Origin: Aliidiomarina maris
GTDB lineage: Bacteria; Pseudomonadota; Gammaproteobacteria; Enterobacterales; Alteromonadaceae
Reading direction: 5' to 3'
Assembly (NCBI RefSeq): GCF_003987335.1
Contig: NZ_PIPK01000010.1
Span: forward strand, 36,964 to 100,963
DNA length: 64,000 nucleotides
The notes beneath the pieces are model-generated. The model searched no databases. It was not told the DNA's origin and saw nothing but the letters and a program-made list of their open reading frames with translations. A program made the translations under genes and the position numbers. Each line of letters begins with the position of its first letter. Positions within the stretch are counted from its first letter, which is position 1. This document shows, piece by piece, positions 1 through 8,764 of the stretch.

Positions 1-250
1 TCGCACGTTCGATTTGGTCTAAGTCAGCAAATGGACGGTCGGTAAACGGTGACAATGAGCCGTCTAAGCTGTTGGCTTGGGTCGCAACACCACGGATCAG
101 GTCTTGGAAATAATCGACATCCACTTTACTGGTGTCGTTATCCGTTAAAAATTCCGCTTCGATGTCACTGATGCTATTGTCCGATAACTGCCATGAATAG
201 ATGGCTTGGATAGCAAGACGACGCGCCTTACGGCGAGCTGCTGGTTTCAC
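1..250 (-). CDS. nusB: Transcription antitermination factor NusB (N-terminal part)
   Basis: The first 83 residues of NusB are present and the rest lies beyond the left edge of the window. NusB pairs with ribosomal protein S10 (NusE) to bind boxA RNA and drive antitermination of rRNA operons. The reading frame opens with a GTG codon and gives VKPAARRKARRLAIQ followed by AIYSWQLS, the basic and helical N-terminus typical of the family. A strong AAGGAAGAA ribosome site sits just before the GTG, in the 11-base gap after ribH, so the two genes are one transcription unit, as is common in proteobacteria. The ORF list missed it because it has no ATG and runs off the edge. Confidence 0.93.
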   Translation of the reverse strand, partial: MKPAARRKARRLAIQAIYSWQLSDNSISDIEAEFLTDNDTSKVDVDYFQDLIRGVATQANSLDGSLSPFTDRPFADLDQIERA

Positions 251-261
251 GATATTCTTCC

Positions 262-726
262 TTACAACTGTTGCAGAACGTTGACCATTTCAAGCGCACT
301 TAAGGCTGCTTCTGAGCCCTTATTGCCATGCTTGACGCCGGCGCGATCAATCGCCTGCTCGTCAGTGTCAGTGGTGATCACACCAAACGCGACTGGAATA
401 CCAGATTCCATCGCTACGCGTGCTAAACCTGAATTGGCTTCACCAGCAACAAAATCAAAGTGTGGCGTACCGCCACGAATCACTGCACCGATGGCAATCA
501 CAGCGTCATACTTACCGCTATCGGCAACTTTCTTTGCTGTCAGCGGTAGTTCGTAGGCACCTGGAACGCGTACCACGGTGATGTCGTCGGCGCTTACCTG
601 GCCGATGCGCTGCAATGTGCCAACTGCACCTTCTAGCAGCGCGTCGACGATGAAGCTGTTAAAACGTGATACGACAATGGCAAATTTCTTACCCGGCGCC
701 GCAACGCCACCTTCAATAATATTCAT
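262..726 (-). CDS. ribH: 6,7-dimethyl-8-ribityllumazine synthase
   Basis: Lumazine synthase condenses 5-amino-6-ribitylaminouracil with dihydroxybutanone phosphate in the penultimate step of riboflavin synthesis, in the cytoplasm, usually as an icosahedral or pentameric shell. The 154 residues match the family length. The motifs [15 protein letters not shown] (His89, the expected general base) and the C-terminal [10 protein letters not shown] are clear. A frame extends four codons upstream to a TTG, but I chose the ATG at 726 because the resulting start MNIIEGG lines up with E. coli MNIIEAN. It is followed closely by nusB. The upstream neighbour is a GNAT-like gene rather than ribBA/ribE, so the rest of the rib operon is elsewhere. 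No FMN riboswitch is visible. Confidence 0.96.
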   Translation of the reverse strand: MNIIEGGVAAPGKKFAIVVSRFNSFIVDALLEGAVGTLQRIGQVSADDITVVRVPGAYELPLTAKKVADSGKYDAVIAIGAVIRGGTPHFDFVAGEANSGLARVAMESGIPVAFGVITTDTDEQAIDRAGVKHGNKGSEAALSALEMVNVLQQL

Positions 727-777
727 CTGTATGTCCAAGCCACTTAAAAAATGGTCGCTAGTGTAGCATAGTGCGCA

Positions 778-1434
778 CTAACGCGCACGATAGCGATGCA
801 ATATCTCGTCATTATTCGCATTTTCTGCGACAAATTCTAAGCGCGATTGCTCGAACTGTCCGCGCGCAAATTGGTTGCTGCTTGCGCTAGGAAACAACAC
901 TCGCTCCAGGCCCCAATCGTCCCTTAACCAAGTCAACAATTGCGGCACGAGGGCGTCGGCATCACCTGATTCTTGTCCCGCCTGATTCAGCCAAAACGTT
1001 ACTTCGGCTTGATAATCGGCGGCACGAAAGCCATTAACCCCAGCGCGCTGCTGCACTGGGTTGATGAACACGGCGCCGCGGATACGACGATGAGCAGCAT
1101 CGCGTATCACATAGGTGTAGCCACGCTGGCTTTCATGTTGCTGCAAGTAAAAGCGAATGGTGTCCAGATTACCTTCGGGCGTGAGCCTCGGCGTTGGCCA
1201 ACCCCAGCCTAAAGTTCTCAGCAGCATGGCTTGGGAGCTTCGAAAGGCTTGAAAGTAAGCTTGATTGTCAGTTTCCTGCAACGGCTCAATCGCCCATTTT
1301 TCATCGCTTGCTGGTGCCGGTTCAAATGCAAGCTCACGCGCATGGCTTGACGACATCATCATAACGGCAAGTACAGCACCGCACCACACCATCAGCCTTG
1401 AGTGTCCGCTTAAGGATTGAGTTTGGTTGGCCAT
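778..1434 (-). CDS. Exported GNAT-fold acetyltransferase-like protein
   Basis: A 218-residue protein with a hydrophobic stretch at residues 14-33 ending in SSHARE, which reads as a signal peptide or membrane anchor. The rest has the feel of a ribosomal-protein-alanine acetyltransferase of the RimJ type: a conserved start (IEPLQETDNQAYFQAF), a strand with RGAVFINPV, YQAEVTFWLN, and a C-terminal LTWLRDDWGLERVLFPSASSN. The RxxGxxG/A acetyl-CoA loop is not clear, so activity is doubtful. A GNAT domain behind an export signal is unusual, because acetyl-CoA is cytoplasmic. It overlaps the stop codon of the upstream acyltransferase relic by one base (TAATG), so the two are probably co-transcribed. 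Function unknown. Confidence 0.6.
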   Translation of the reverse strand: MANQTQSLSGHSRLMVWCGAVLAVMMMSSSHARELAFEPAPASDEKWAIEPLQETDNQAYFQAFRSSQAMLLRTLGWGWPTPRLTPEGNLDTIRFYLQQHESQRGYTYVIRDAAHRRIRGAVFINPVQQRAGVNGFRAADYQAEVTFWLNQAGQESGDADALVPQLLTWLRDDWGLERVLFPSASSNQFARGQFEQSRLEFVAENANNDEILHRYRAR

Positions 1435-1856
1435 TATTCGTTCTCCAAAATTTTACCGCGCGCTTTGCTGGTAAAGTGCTGAATCTGAAGTAGCGCTGAA
1501 TGGATGTCTTCCGTAGCCTGGCTCATGCTACCCACCACACCATGGGCACTGTCGCGTTGCACCGGAATACCGCCAATACGCGTCAAAAAACCTTTAATTG
1601 GAAAGCGAAATAACGAATGCTTGCCTAAAAAGTTGACCTCTAAACCGAGCTTGAACTTCACCATTAAGCCAACAAAGAAGTCCCAGTTTGACGTATGCGG
1701 CGCAATCGCGATAATCGCTTTGGGGATATCTGGCAATTGCCCTTGCACTTGCCAGCCCCCTAACAGCTTGAGCCCCATACGCCCTACCCAGCTTACCCAT
1801 GGGGAGGGCTTGGCTGGTAGTGCCTGATACTGGTTATCCGAATCGCGTCTGTCCAA
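1434..1856 (-). pseudogene. Lysophospholipid acyltransferase-like gene with in-frame loss of its core
   Basis: Only 140 residues remain where this family usually has roughly 190-200. The N-terminal half is well kept, with the HX4D acyl-acceptor motif HTSNWD at 54-59 and FLGKHSLFRFPIKGF then RIGGIPVQR. After GVVGSMSQA the protein jumps straight to DIHSALLQIQHF and a short basic tail, which resembles the last residues of full-length members. The segment that should carry the PEGTR phosphate-binding motif, the Trp-Lys-x-Gly-Phe segment and the later strands is missing, with no frameshift or stop. I infer an in-frame deletion of about 50-60 codons that should abolish 1-acylglycerol-phosphate acyltransferase activity. 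It overlaps the next gene by one base and may persist only as an operon leader. Confidence 0.6.
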
Positions 1857-1866
1857 GCATAGTGAC

Positions 1867-2772
1867 CTAACGTTGTTCCACTAACAATGCACGAACTTCG
1901 CGCAATTTACGCTTCACTCGGCGTTGATTGTCTAAGCCCATACGTAGCATCTGCTTTTGTGCGGCTGGCAATTGTTCCAAGTCTGGATCTGCGAACGTAT
2001 ACATCACACGATCATCTTCTAAAGCCAGCATACCCTCAGGTTCTGGCGTGGTCAGCAGTACATCAATGGCTTCAATCACTTCATCAATGAACGCCTGATC
2101 AGGATGCGCAATTTCGCTAAACGCTTGGGCAAACAAAGGTTCAAAGTCACGATAGGCTCGCACTAAACGCTGGCTGTCTAAGCCAACAAACCACTCCACA
2201 ATTTCATTGTAACGCGCGTAGGCACGCTCATCGATATATAGCTGATTATCAACGGTTTGGGTGCTGAAGCGCGCGTCGGGGCCAGCAATCGTAGCGCTTT
2301 CACGAATCACATCGCCGTCACTTAAGTTGTGCACGAAAATAACCAAATCACGCACTAAGTGTTCAGACCGGATCGGTCGCGTATTCAGTTCACGCTCCCG
2401 GGCTTGCTCCATCACAAACTCAGTGCTCTCGTTTAAGTCTGGTAACTCAAGCTCTGGCGCTTGCGGCTCGTCCATGGCGGGCGTTGGTCGAATTGGAGCA
2501 GGCTCTGGCACGACTACTTCGGTATCGGGTTCGCTTGACTCGGGTCGCTGCGGCTGTGGTTCTGGCTCTACCCTTTCCTGCACCGGTTGTGGTACCGGGC
2601 GGCGCTCGCTGACAGCGCTGTCATCGTCGCTTTGCCATAGCCATAAGACGACGCCGAGAATAACCACCAAAACCACGGCGATAACGATACTGATCACACC
2701 CTTGCGATTGCCGGCGTCAGGTGCCGATCTGGTATCTTGCTCAGGTTGATTTTGGGCATGTCTGTCAGTCAT
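1867..2772 (-). CDS. DUF3014 membrane-anchored periplasmic protein
   Basis: A 301-residue protein with a short polar N-terminus, a single membrane helix at about 24-46, a Pro/Glu-rich linker (about 58-112, with repeated PEPQP-like runs), and a globular C-terminal domain starting at LPDLNESTEFV. That opening and the later LVRDLVIFVHNLSDGDV match the DUF3014 family as I remember it. The orientation is probably N-in, with the linker spanning the periplasm. The role is not established; the linker suggests reaching across the envelope. It ends ten bases before the acyltransferase relic on the same strand and begins about 30 bases after yaaA, so a shared transcript is possible. Confidence 0.75.
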   Translation of the reverse strand: MTDRHAQNQPEQDTRSAPDAGNRKGVISIVIAVVLVVILGVVLWLWQSDDDSAVSERRPVPQPVQERVEPEPQPQRPESSEPDTEVVVPEPAPIRPTPAMDEPQAPELELPDLNESTEFVMEQARERELNTRPIRSEHLVRDLVIFVHNLSDGDVIRESATIAGPDARFSTQTVDNQLYIDERAYARYNEIVEWFVGLDSQRLVRAYRDFEPLFAQAFSEIAHPDQAFIDEVIEAIDVLLTTPEPEGMLALEDDRVMYTFADPDLEQLPAAQKQMLRMGLDNQRRVKRKLREVRALLVEQR

Positions 2773-2802
2773 TTACTCACTCTCCAAAGCGCAGTCGACA
2801 CA

Positions 2803-3576
2803 TTATTGTTCGGGGCGCGTAAACACAGGCGCGCTCTCTGAAGACAACGCGGCATCGTATTTATATCCCTCGGCAGTAAAACCTTTTAATTCTTTTAACG
2901 AAGTGACCTGATTCTCCACCACATAGCGCGCCATCATGCCTCGCGCTTTCTTGGCGTAAAAGCTAATCACTTTTAGTTGACCGTTTTTAGTATCCTTAAA
3001 CACCGGACTAATAATCTCAGCGTCTAACGCCTTTTTGTCAACCGCTTTAAAATATTCATTCGACGCTAGGTTAAGCAAATACTTGTCGCCACTTTGCTGC
3101 ATATCTTGATTTAATTGCTCGGCTATACGCGCGCCCCAGAATGCATACAGGTCTTTACCACGCGGGTTATCCAGCTTGGTGCCCATCTCTAATCGATAGG
3201 CTTGCATCAAATCCAGCGGTCGTAGCAAGCCATACAAGCCGGACAGAATACGCATGTGTTGCTGAGCGTATGCAATCGTGTCAGGGCTCAAACTAGCAGC
3301 ATCTAAACCGGCATAGACATCGCCATTAAATGCGAAGACTGCTGCTTTCGCGTTGTCCGGTGTAAATGGTGTTTGCCATTCAGCGAACCGAGCGGCATTT
3401 AGCCCTGCCAACTTATCACTGATTTTCATCAAGCTGGCAATCTGCTGCGGGCTCAACTCACGTGCGCGCTGAATGAGTGCCGCCGAGTCGTCTAAATGAC
3501 GTGGTTGAGTATAATCATCGACCGCCGCTGGGCTTTCGAAATCCAAGTTCTTTGCAGGTGATACAACCAATAACAT
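2803..3576 (-). CDS. yaaA: Peroxide stress protein YaaA
   Basis: A 257-residue protein almost the same length as E. coli YaaA (258). Family landmarks are the start [14 protein letters not shown], the segment [15 protein letters not shown], the [13 protein letters not shown] motif, [17 protein letters not shown] and a C-terminal EGYKYD. YaaA belongs to the OxyR-controlled peroxide response in E. coli and limits free intracellular iron and the damage that follows; it can bind DNA. The start ATG gives the conserved N-terminus, although the ribosome site is weak. It lies downstream of secF but beyond a strong terminator, so it likely has its own promoter. I saw no clear OxyR site. Confidence 0.95.
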   Translation of the reverse strand: MLLVVSPAKNLDFESPAAVDDYTQPRHLDDSAALIQRARELSPQQIASLMKISDKLAGLNAARFAEWQTPFTPDNAKAAVFAFNGDVYAGLDAASLSPDTIAYAQQHMRILSGLYGLLRPLDLMQAYRLEMGTKLDNPRGKDLYAFWGARIAEQLNQDMQQSGDKYLLNLASNEYFKAVDKKALDAEIISPVFKDTKNGQLKVISFYAKKARGMMARYVVENQVTSLKELKGFTAEGYKYDAALSSESAPVFTRPEQ

Positions 3577-3640
3577 CCAATCTGCCTCTTATACATTACG
3601 CTTAATACTTAGGTATAGTGTAGCCTACTTGTCTGAGCGA

Positions 3641-3680
3641 CGAAAAAAAAGCCGATGCATTCGATTGAAAGCATCGGCTT
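3641..3680 (-). terminator. Rho-independent terminator after secF
   Basis: A perfect eight-base stem GCCGATGC / GCATCGGC (3651-3658 and 3671-3678) with a 12-base loop. Read on the minus strand, a run of T residues follows the stem. It sits 20 bases past the secF stop and separates yajC-secD-secF from yaaA. Confidence 0.9.
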
Positions 3681-3700
3681 TGTCAGTCCAAGCATGATAG

Positions 3701-4660
3701 TTAAATCATGTTCTCTTGGTCCTGACCTTCTTTTTCAACTTCTGGCGGTAGCAAGTCTTCCCGTGAAATGCCCAACGCGATCATAATCGTGGTACGAGTG
3801 AACGTTGATGAGTAAGTACCCACTACCACACCTACCAACATCGCGAGTGCAAAGCCGTTAACCATTTGGCCACCGAAGAAGTATAGCGTGAGCAATACCA
3901 TAATAGTGGTTAATGAGGTAATCAGTGTCCGGCTCAAACACTGGCTAAGTGAAATATTAATCACGTCAGGCACTTCGGTATTGCGCAACTTCAGAAAGTT
4001 CTCTCGAATCCGGTCCGAAATAACGATACTGTCGTTCAGGGAGTAACCTATGACCGCCAATAATGCCGCTAAAATGGTTAAATCCAACTGCACTTGCAGC
4101 AGCGAGAACAAGCCAAGCACCATAATCACGTCTTGCACCAAGCCGATCACCGAGGCTAATGCGATACGCCATTCGAAACGAAATGACACGTAAATTAAGA
4201 TACAAATGGCCGCGACTATCATGGCTAAACCACCTGCTTCAGCAAGCTCTTCACCGACACTTGGGCCAACGAACTCAACGCGGCGCAGGTCTAAATTGCT
4301 GTCCACCTCAGTGCTAAGTAAGCGAAATAGCTGTTCGCCAATGGCGTCCGCATTTTCTGCTTCCAAGCGCGGTGGAACACGCACCAGCACATCGCGCGAC
4401 GAGCCAAAGTTTTGCACAATGGCGTCGTCAAATTCATTCGCCGCGAGTACGTCACGCAGTTCTTCCAGATTAGCTGGCTGTGAGAAGCCCACTTCCACCA
4501 AAGTACCGCCCGTAAAGTCTAAGCCCCAGTTCAGGCCTCGCGTCGATAACGATACAATGGCAATCAGTAACAAAATGACACTGAGTATCGCCGTCGGCTT
4601 ACTCATGTTCATAAAGTTGATGGGGCGATTTTCGTCTACTTTAGTAATTTCAAAAAACAT
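3701..4660 (-). CDS. secF: Protein translocase subunit SecF
   Basis: SecF is the smaller half of the SecDF proton-driven motor that pulls secreted proteins across the inner membrane after SecYEG/SecA. This 319-residue protein has the family plan: first membrane helix at about 20-38, a periplasmic P4-like domain with the conserved GLNWGLDFTGGTLVE entry, then five more helices from about residue 135 with the SLNDSIVISDRIREN segment that lines the proton path. The start ATG has a GGGGG ribosome site seven bases upstream. It begins ten bases after secD and ends at a strong terminator, so it closes the yajC-secD-secF operon. Confidence 0.97.
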   Translation of the reverse strand: MFFEITKVDENRPINFMNMSKPTAILSVILLLIAIVSLSTRGLNWGLDFTGGTLVEVGFSQPANLEELRDVLAANEFDDAIVQNFGSSRDVLVRVPPRLEAENADAIGEQLFRLLSTEVDSNLDLRRVEFVGPSVGEELAEAGGLAMIVAAICILIYVSFRFEWRIALASVIGLVQDVIMVLGLFSLLQVQLDLTILAALLAVIGYSLNDSIVISDRIRENFLKLRNTEVPDVINISLSQCLSRTLITSLTTIMVLLTLYFFGGQMVNGFALAMLVGVVVGTYSSTFTRTTIMIALGISREDLLPPEVEKEGQDQENMI

Positions 4661-4669
4661 CGTAGCCCC

Positions 4670-6514
4670 CTAAATCGATAACTTCGTGAGGCGTTTTTGT
4701 CGGCCCCAGATAAAGTTAACAATGGCTCGTGTACCGATAATCGCCGTGAACATGGACGTCACGATACCAATGGCAAGCGTTACCGCGAAGCCTTTGATTG
4801 GGCCAGTACCCACGGCAAACAGGATGATCGCCGCAATCAGCGTGGTGATGTTACCGTCAGCAATCGACGATAACGCGTTGTCGTAACCATGCTTAATCGC
4901 TTGTTGCGGACTTCGCCCTTCTTTTAGCTCTTCACGAATACGCTCAAATATCAGTACGTTGGCATCAACTGCCATACCAACGGTCAGCAGGATACCCGCC
5001 ATCCCCGGCATTGTCAGCGTCGCGCCTGGAATCAATGACATAATACCGACAATTAAGATCAGGTTGGTGAATAGTGCCGCGTTCGCGACTAAGCCAAATT
5101 TACGGTAGTAAATACCCATAAAAATCAGCACTAAAATGAAACCTGATAGAATGGCCGTCATACCGTCGCGGATATTTTGCGCACCTAAGCTTGGGCCCAC
5201 AGTACGTTCTTCAACGATTTGGATCGGCGCAATCAAGGCACCAGCGCGTAACAAGAGTGCAAGGTTCTGCGCGTCCTGCGGTGAACCCACGCCAGTAATG
5301 CGGAAGCTTGAACCTAAACGCGCTTGGATAGTCGCAACCGACACCACTTCCTCAACCCGTTCAAATTCAATACGACCATCCGCTGTGGTTTCGCCGGTGG
5401 CAATAAACTCAATAAACACCGTCGCCATCGGGTCGCCGATGCGGTCACGGGTTGCCAGCGACATCATGTTGCCGCCTGCTGAATCAAGCTGAATATTAAC
5501 CTGTGGACGATTGTTCTCGTCAAAGCCAGAATTAGCATTAACGATATGGTCACCGGTCAAGATGATGCGGTTTTCGAGCAATTGCTGACCACCGCCACGC
5601 ACGTCGTACAAGCGGCTACCAAATGGTACTCGTCCTTGCTGGGCGTCACGTAAATCGTTTTCGGTGTCGACAAAGCGAAATTCCAGGGTTGCTGTCGCGC
5701 CCAAGATCTCTTTCGCGCGCGCGGTGTCTTGTACACCAGGTAACTCAACCACAATACGGTCTTGGCCTTGACGTTGAATCACCGGCTCGGCAACACCCAA
5801 TTCATTGACACGGTTACGCAAAATCGTAATGTTTTGCGAAATCGCATTGGCTTGGGTTTCTTGCAGGTAATCATCGCTCATCGATAAGCGCAGCGTGTTA
5901 CCATCTGTCGATGCATCGTAGCCTTGGAAGGCATTACGTAATACACGGCTAGCGGCTTGCACGTCTTCTGCATTACGCAGCACGACCTCAACGTCATTAC
6001 CACTTTCTTCGACACTGCGATAACGAATGCTTTCCTGGCGCAAGGTCGAACGCACTTCCGTGACCATCTGTTCACGAATTTTCATTAGTGCTTCTTCCAT
6101 GTCCACTTCCATCAAGAAGTGCACACCACCGCGTAAGTCCAGACCAAGCTTTAAGGGCTGGCCGCCAATCGCCGCCAACCACGCAGGCTGCGCAGGTGCC
6201 AGATTGAGCGCCACAATGTAGTCACGCCCAAGTTCAGCATTCAGGATGTCTTGGGCCGCAAGTTGCTGATCATCCGATTCAAGGCGCACTAAAATAGTGC
6301 TGTCTTCAAGGGTGACGCCGCGCGGCTCAATTCCATTTGATTCAAGCGCGCGTTGCACTTGAGTCATCGTTGATGTGGTCACTTCGCCGCTACGCTGAGC
6401 TGAAATTTGAATCGCTGGGTCTTCCCCATACAAATTTGGCAGCGCGTAGAGCGCACCGACGGCGACCACAATGATCACCATCAGATACTTCCACGTTGGA
6501 AATTTATTTAACAC
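4670..6514 (-). CDS. secD: Protein translocase subunit SecD
   Basis: The larger SecDF subunit, 614 residues. It has one helix at about 7-25, a long periplasmic region containing the P1 head and base (LGLDLRGGVHFLMEVD near 126, ILRNRVNELGVAEP, VVELPGVQDTARAKEILG), and five C-terminal helices from about residue 455 with the VGMAVDANVLIFERIREE motif whose Asp takes part in proton transport. The start is a GTG with an AAAGGA ribosome site eight bases upstream, giving the expected MLNKFPTWKYL start. It lies between yajC and secF and works with both at the Sec translocon. Confidence 0.97.
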   Translation of the reverse strand: MLNKFPTWKYLMVIIVVAVGALYALPNLYGEDPAIQISAQRSGEVTTSTMTQVQRALESNGIEPRGVTLEDSTILVRLESDDQQLAAQDILNAELGRDYIVALNLAPAQPAWLAAIGGQPLKLGLDLRGGVHFLMEVDMEEALMKIREQMVTEVRSTLRQESIRYRSVEESGNDVEVVLRNAEDVQAASRVLRNAFQGYDASTDGNTLRLSMSDDYLQETQANAISQNITILRNRVNELGVAEPVIQRQGQDRIVVELPGVQDTARAKEILGATATLEFRFVDTENDLRDAQQGRVPFGSRLYDVRGGGQQLLENRIILTGDHIVNANSGFDENNRPQVNIQLDSAGGNMMSLATRDRIGDPMATVFIEFIATGETTADGRIEFERVEEVVSVATIQARLGSSFRITGVGSPQDAQNLALLLRAGALIAPIQIVEERTVGPSLGAQNIRDGMTAILSGFILVLIFMGIYYRKFGLVANAALFTNLILIVGIMSLIPGATLTMPGMAGILLTVGMAVDANVLIFERIREELKEGRSPQQAIKHGYDNALSSIADGNITTLIAAIILFAVGTGPIKGFAVTLAIGIVTSMFTAIIGTRAIVNFIWGRQKRLTKLSI

Positions 6515-6562
6515 AAATACGTCCTTTCATATCGGGCGTGAGTATATTGCGCTCAGGCTAGA

Positions 6563-6901
6563 TTAAAGCGTTTTAATCGTACCTTTTGGCAACACCGCGG
6601 CAACAGCACCTTTTTGCACTGTCATTTCAACGTTATCGGCCACTGCAATCACCATAAAGTCGTTGTCGTCAGCCACTTTGCTGATACGGCCTACCAAGCC
6701 ACCTTGAATCAACACTTCATCACCTTTAGTGAGTGCAGATACCAGGCTTTTATGCTCTTTAACACGCTTAGCTTGCGGGCGGTAAATCATGAAGTAAAAA
6801 ATCAGACCGAAAACAGCCAGCATGATAAATAAAGACAAGGTGCTACCTTCGGCTTGGCCAGCTGGCGCTGCCGCGTGTGCAGATGAGATTAAAAAGTCCA
6901 T
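6563..6901 (-). CDS. yajC: Sec translocon accessory subunit YajC
   Basis: A small single-span inner-membrane protein that joins SecD and SecF and, in E. coli, also AcrB. The 112 residues show a short periplasmic N-terminus (MDFLISSAHAAAP), one helix at about 22-41 and a basic cytoplasmic domain with YRPQAKRVKEHK and the KGDEVLIQGGLVGRI segment of the family. The open frame extends seven codons upstream, but the ATG at 6901 has an AGAGGA ribosome site at the right distance and gives the usual N-terminus. It is first in the secDF operon here. The usual upstream genes queA and tgt are absent; a sigma-54 regulator precedes it instead. Confidence 0.95.
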   Translation of the reverse strand: MDFLISSAHAAAPAGQAEGSTLSLFIMLAVFGLIFYFMIYRPQAKRVKEHKSLVSALTKGDEVLIQGGLVGRISKVADDNDFMVIAVADNVEMTVQKGAVAAVLPKGTIKTL

Positions 6902-7050
6902 ACATATTCCTCTAAATAACAATAATCAATTTAGCTTGGGTGTAGTTATTGGGACGCAAGCCAACTGAAACAAGTCAGACATGTCGCTTTCCATGCCTAT
7001 TTTAAAAATTAACGCTGCATTCTACCCAAGTCTGACGCAAATCTAAACGG

Positions 7051-8622
7051 CTATGCGTCGAGCCCCATCGCACGAAGTCGTCGACGCAACCCAATTTGCG
7101 ACACCTCAAGGTGTTCCATCATACGCTCAAGATCGCCGTTAAACTCGTGATAACAATGAGTTAGCTCGTCGTCAGTTAAGTCAGCGGTGTGCTTTAACTC
7201 TGGATGGCGTTCAATTAATTGATATACCGAAGCGCGTGAAATACCTAAATCGTCGGCGGTGGCTTGAAGTTCGTAGCGATGACGCCGCAGCGCTAACACC
7301 AGTTCATCCCGGCTAATTTGGCTCGGCTTACGTTTACGCACGTTTGCCTCTGGCAATGGCGCAGTCGCTTGCGCCACGGGCGCATCATTTTTCAGCATGC
7401 CTAATAACTGCTGCTCTAAGCGCAATGGCATGCCAGGTGTGGAATCAAACAGCATTTGCCGGGTGACATTGCGCAGCTGACGGACGTTACCCGGCCATTC
7501 GGCCTCTAATAGCTGACGCACAGTCGTATTATGTAACCATGGCGACGCCACATCGATAGGTAGCTCAGCTTGACCACTGGTTTTTTCCCAGTGGCTGCGC
7601 ATAAAAAGCCGCAGCAAGGACGGTATATCCTCACGTCGCTCACGTAACGGCGGTAAGAATATCTGGTAGCTACTCAAACGGTGTAATAATGGCTGCTTAA
7701 AGCTACCCTCGCCCTGCTGTTCAAGGTTGGCGTCCGTTGCGGCAATAATCCGCACGTCAACGTCGCTCGCTTGAGTCGCTCCGACTGGCACCACCTGATG
7801 GGTTTCCAATGCACGTAGTAGCATCGCTTGCACTTCTTGCGAAGCCTCGCCAATTTCATCCAGGAATAAGGTACCTGTGTTCGCAGCTTGAAACAGACCG
7901 TCCCGGTCTGCCGTTGCCCCGGTATAGGCACCCTTGGTGGCGCCAAATAGCTCAGATACCGCCAGCGATGGCTGCAATGCGGCGATGTTCACTGCCACGA
8001 AGGGTTGCTTTTGCCGTCCTGACTGATGATAGATAGCCTGTGCAACAAGCTCCTTACCGCATCCAGTCGCGCCACGAATCAACACTGGCTCGTCTGCCGG
8101 CGCGACCTTATTGATACGTTCACGCACGTCTTGCATCGCGGCACTTATACCCACCAGCCCTAAGTCATGATGCACAATATTTGGCATTTGCATGGCTTTG
8201 AGCAAAATCATTACATGTTCGCCCAAGCAAAGCTCAACACCCTGCTGTAGCTGTGCTTCTGTGATGAGAACTCGCTCGTCTAATTCCACTTGATTAACAC
8301 TGACCGCAGCCGAATAGGCTTGACGATGCAGCATAATATCGAGCTTACCCACGCGTTCCAAACGCATGGCTTTGCGGCTCACTTGAGGCACGCCAAGGCC
8401 CACACCGATACTACTCGCTGCTGAATGAAACTCTGGGGTATGGCGATTCAACTCTTGTTCAGCGAACTGCATCACTCCGTCTAGTACACAAAATTCGCCT
8501 AAACGATTTGGGTCCGGGTGGCAGGCAATAATTGCGACTGGCACAATTTGGCGGTCGTCGCTTGCATACGTGGCTCTACCTTTGGGGAAAATTCGGGTTG
8601 GCTCGTCATACTGATTACTCAC
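7051..8622 (-). CDS. Sigma-54-dependent activator with N-terminal FHA domain and two C-terminal HTHs
   Basis: A 523-residue bacterial enhancer-binding protein. Residues about 25-145 look like a forkhead-associated phosphothreonine-binding domain (VSRKAMRLERVG at 81-92, LCLGEHVMILLK near 131-142), replacing the usual receiver. The AAA+ domain has Walker A GATGCGK (184-190), the sigma-54-contacting loop as GAYTGA (231-236, Tyr for the usual Phe), Walker B TLFLDEIGEA (251-260), and WPGNVRQLRNV. The C-terminus carries a Fis-like HTH (YELQATADDLGISRASVYQL) and then a second similar one (GDLERMMEHLEVSQIGLRRR). The FHA implies control by a Ser/Thr kinase, none of which is in the window. Targets unknown; it is not obviously linked to its neighbours. 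Confidence 0.85.
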   Translation of the reverse strand: MSNQYDEPTRIFPKGRATYASDDRQIVPVAIIACHPDPNRLGEFCVLDGVMQFAEQELNRHTPEFHSAASSIGVGLGVPQVSRKAMRLERVGKLDIMLHRQAYSAAVSVNQVELDERVLITEAQLQQGVELCLGEHVMILLKAMQMPNIVHHDLGLVGISAAMQDVRERINKVAPADEPVLIRGATGCGKELVAQAIYHQSGRQKQPFVAVNIAALQPSLAVSELFGATKGAYTGATADRDGLFQAANTGTLFLDEIGEASQEVQAMLLRALETHQVVPVGATQASDVDVRIIAATDANLEQQGEGSFKQPLLHRLSSYQIFLPPLRERREDIPSLLRLFMRSHWEKTSGQAELPIDVASPWLHNTTVRQLLEAEWPGNVRQLRNVTRQMLFDSTPGMPLRLEQQLLGMLKNDAPVAQATAPLPEANVRKRKPSQISRDELVLALRRHRYELQATADDLGISRASVYQLIERHPELKHTADLTDDELTHCYHEFNGDLERMMEHLEVSQIGLRRRLRAMGLDA

Positions 8623-8764
8623 CGCGCCCTCCTTAGTGGTGTCTACTGTGGTGCTTCGATAGTTATTATTTTCCCCTCATACTAATGATTAAAAGCATTT
8701 GAAACCAGATATAATACCGGCACACTCATTGTTTAGTTACTTTTTAACCTAGGTTCAGCAACTT

